From an uncultured Clostridia bacterium (GTDB lineage: Bacteria; Bacillota; Clostridia; Oscillospirales; CAG-272): DNA of 16,616 nt. The stretch lies in the NCBI GenBank assembly GCA_937895775.1, contig CALBLD010000205.1, positions 1-16,616 of the forward strand, written 5' to 3'. Positions 15,331 through 16,616 of the stretch are shown here, in pieces. The position numbers were made by a program, and so were the translations under genes. The notes under the pieces were generated by a model, which made no database searches, had not been told where the DNA came from, and saw only the letters and a list, made by a program, of their open reading frames with translations. The first letter of the stretch is position 1, and each line of letters starts with the position of its first letter.

Positions 15331-16616
15331 ATGACCGATACAATAGCCGCAATATCGACCCCGCACGGCAGGGGCGGAATCGCCGTTATAAGAATATCCG
15401 GAAGCGATGCGATAAAGGTCGCCGACAGGATGTTCCTGCCCGTATCGGGGAAAAAGCTTGCGGATGTGCCTTCGCATAAAGCACTTTACGGTAAGATTTT
15501 GTCGGACGGCAGGATTATCGATGACGGTATCGCAACAGTTTTCCGTGCGCCCGCTTCGTATACGGGGGAGGATACGGTTGAGATATCGTGTCACGGAGGA
15601 ATACTCATAAGCTCAAAGGTGCTTGCCGCCGCATATGCGGCGGGGGCGAGACCCGCGGATGCGGGTGAGTTTACCCGCCGCGCATTTGTGTCGGGAAGGC
15701 TTACGCTGACCGAAGCCGAGGCTGTCATTGACCTGATCGATGCATCGACCGAGGAACAGCTCCGACTTGCACGTTCTCATATGTCGGGCAGACTGTCCGC
15801 ACAGATATCCGAACTTTACGAAGAACTGCGCACAATCGTGTCGTCGGTGTATGTCTATGCCGACTATCCCGACGAGGATCTTGCCGATATGAGCCGTGAT
15901 GAGATGCGGTCGGCACTTACCCTGATAAGCGATAAGCTGAAAAGACTTGCAGACAGCTATGAATCGGCGAGAATGGTGCGCGAGGGCGTCAGGACGGTGC
16001 TTGCGGGACGTCCGAATACCGGAAAGTCGTCGGTGCTTAACCGATTGCTCGATTTTGACCGTGCGATAGTCAGCGGTATTGCCGGAACCACGCGCGATAC
16101 CATTGAGGAAAATGTCAGACTTGGCTCGGTGCTGCTGGTACTGACCGATACCGCGGGAATAAGAGAGGGCGACGATCCGATTGAAAAAATCGGGGTGGAG
16201 CGGTCGCTCCGCGCGATCGAAACGGCTGATCTTATATTTGCCGTTTTTGACGGAAGCACCCGGCTGACAGCCGAGGATAATGAGCTTATTTCGCTGATTT
16301 CGGCGAAAAAATGCCCAAAGATCGCCCTTGTAAACAAATCCGATCTCGGAATCCCGAAGATCACCGACGACCTTTCCGATTGCGGGTTTGAGGAAGTAAT
16401 CAGTGTTTCGGCAAAGGACGGCGACGGATTTGACAGGATAACACAGGTCGTCGGAAAACTGTTCGATACCGGAAAGATCGATTATGATGAAAGTCCGATG
16501 ATTGCAAACGAGAGACAGAAGGCGACCGTTCTGAAGGCATACGAATCGGTTGAAAATGCGATATCGGCACTTGATAGCGGATTTACCCCGGATGTTGCCG
16601 GACTTGACATAGAACA
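15331..16616 (+). CDS. mnmE: tRNA uridine-5-carboxymethylaminomethyl(34) synthesis GTPase MnmE (cut by window end)
   Basis: MnmE with MnmG adds the (carboxymethyl)aminomethyl group to U34 of certain tRNAs, using a folate-derived carbon. The N-terminal folate-binding domain shows HGRGGIAVIRISG and ARPADAGEFTRRAF. The embedded G domain has P-loop GRPNTGKSS at 226-234 (Thr where Ala is common), AGTTRDT at 251-257, DTAGIR at 273-278, NKSD at 335-338 and SAK at 360-362. 428 residues are visible of about 455, so only the tail, with the expected catalytic Cys motif, is missing. Of two adjacent ATGs (15328 and 15331) the second is preferred, five bases after GAGGAGG, which overlaps the upstream stop. 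Pairing with an esterase gene instead of the usual yidC/jag/mnmG set is unusual. Confidence 0.97.
   Translation, partial: MTDTIAAISTPHGRGGIAVIRISGSDAIKVADRMFLPVSGKKLADVPSHKALYGKILSDGRIIDDGIATVFRAPASYTGEDTVEISCHGGILISSKVLAAAYAAGARPADAGEFTRRAFVSGRLTLTEAEAVIDLIDASTEEQLRLARSHMSGRLSAQISELYEELRTIVSSVYVYADYPDEDLADMSRDEMRSALTLISDKLKRLADSYESARMVREGVRTVLAGRPNTGKSSVLNRLLDFDRAIVSGIAGTTRDTIEENVRLGSVLLVLTDTAGIREGDDPIEKIGVERSLRAIETADLIFAVFDGSTRLTAEDNELISLISAKKCPKIALVNKSDLGIPKITDDLSDCGFEEVISVSAKDGDGFDRITQVVGKLFDTGKIDYDESPMIANERQKATVLKAYESVENAISALDSGFTPDVAGLDIE

Noticed and set aside
1..16616. CRISPR arrays, tRNA or rRNA genes, insertion sequences, phage or defence genes
   Set aside because: No regularly spaced repeats, no cloverleaf-like stretches and no transposase, integrase or nuclease-system frames were seen on either strand.

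Overview
The window looks like chromosome from an anaerobic Gram-positive bacterium of the Clostridia, most likely Oscillospiraceae (Ruminococcaceae)-like. The grounds are a PolC-type replicative polymerase, the order dxr-rseP-ispG-polC, GGAGG-type ribosome binding sites, consensus sigma-A promoters, and the three-gene oxidoreductase/DUF1667 cluster common in clostridia. Base composition is about half GC by eye. I see no rRNA, tRNA, CRISPR array, insertion sequence, integrase or phage gene, so most of the window reads as core genome with small metabolic operons.

Layout. (1) 1-8206, plus strand: the end of dxr, then rseP, ispG, polC and a small Cys-rich gene of unknown function. dxr and ispG are two enzymes of the MEP isoprenoid pathway, rseP is an intramembrane site-2 protease, and polC is the main replicative polymerase. 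The small gene is cut by an in-frame TAA, after which the same frame stays open for 41 more family-like codons. A strong two-way terminator (8208-8243) closes this block and the opposing one. (2) 8250-11168, minus strand: glyA, a hexapeptide-repeat sugar O-acetyltransferase and a nucleoside hydrolase-like protein, tightly spaced and driven by a good promoter at 11140-11168. (3) 11189-14380, minus strand: a GlpA-like FAD oxidoreductase with a C-terminal Cys motif for a [2Fe-2S] centre, an FAD/NAD(P) pyridine nucleotide-disulfide-type oxidoreductase, and a DUF1667 protein, with their own promoter and terminator. They probably form one redox complex oxidising glycerol-3-phosphate or a similar 2-hydroxy substrate. 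(4) 14432-16616, plus strand: a divergent consensus promoter overlapped by a perfect 15-base palindrome, a cytoplasmic alpha/beta-hydrolase esterase, and mnmE (tRNA U34 modification GTPase), which runs off the window end.

The most unusual points are the nonsense-interrupted gene after polC, the two clamp-binding motifs at the PolC C-terminus, the hairpin-rich start of polC, the palindrome on the -35 box of the esterase-mnmE promoter, the non-canonical nucleoside hydrolase active site, and the redox trio lacking neighbouring glycerol genes. I did not find a clearly new multi-gene system. All functional calls rest on motifs read by eye, without database searches.
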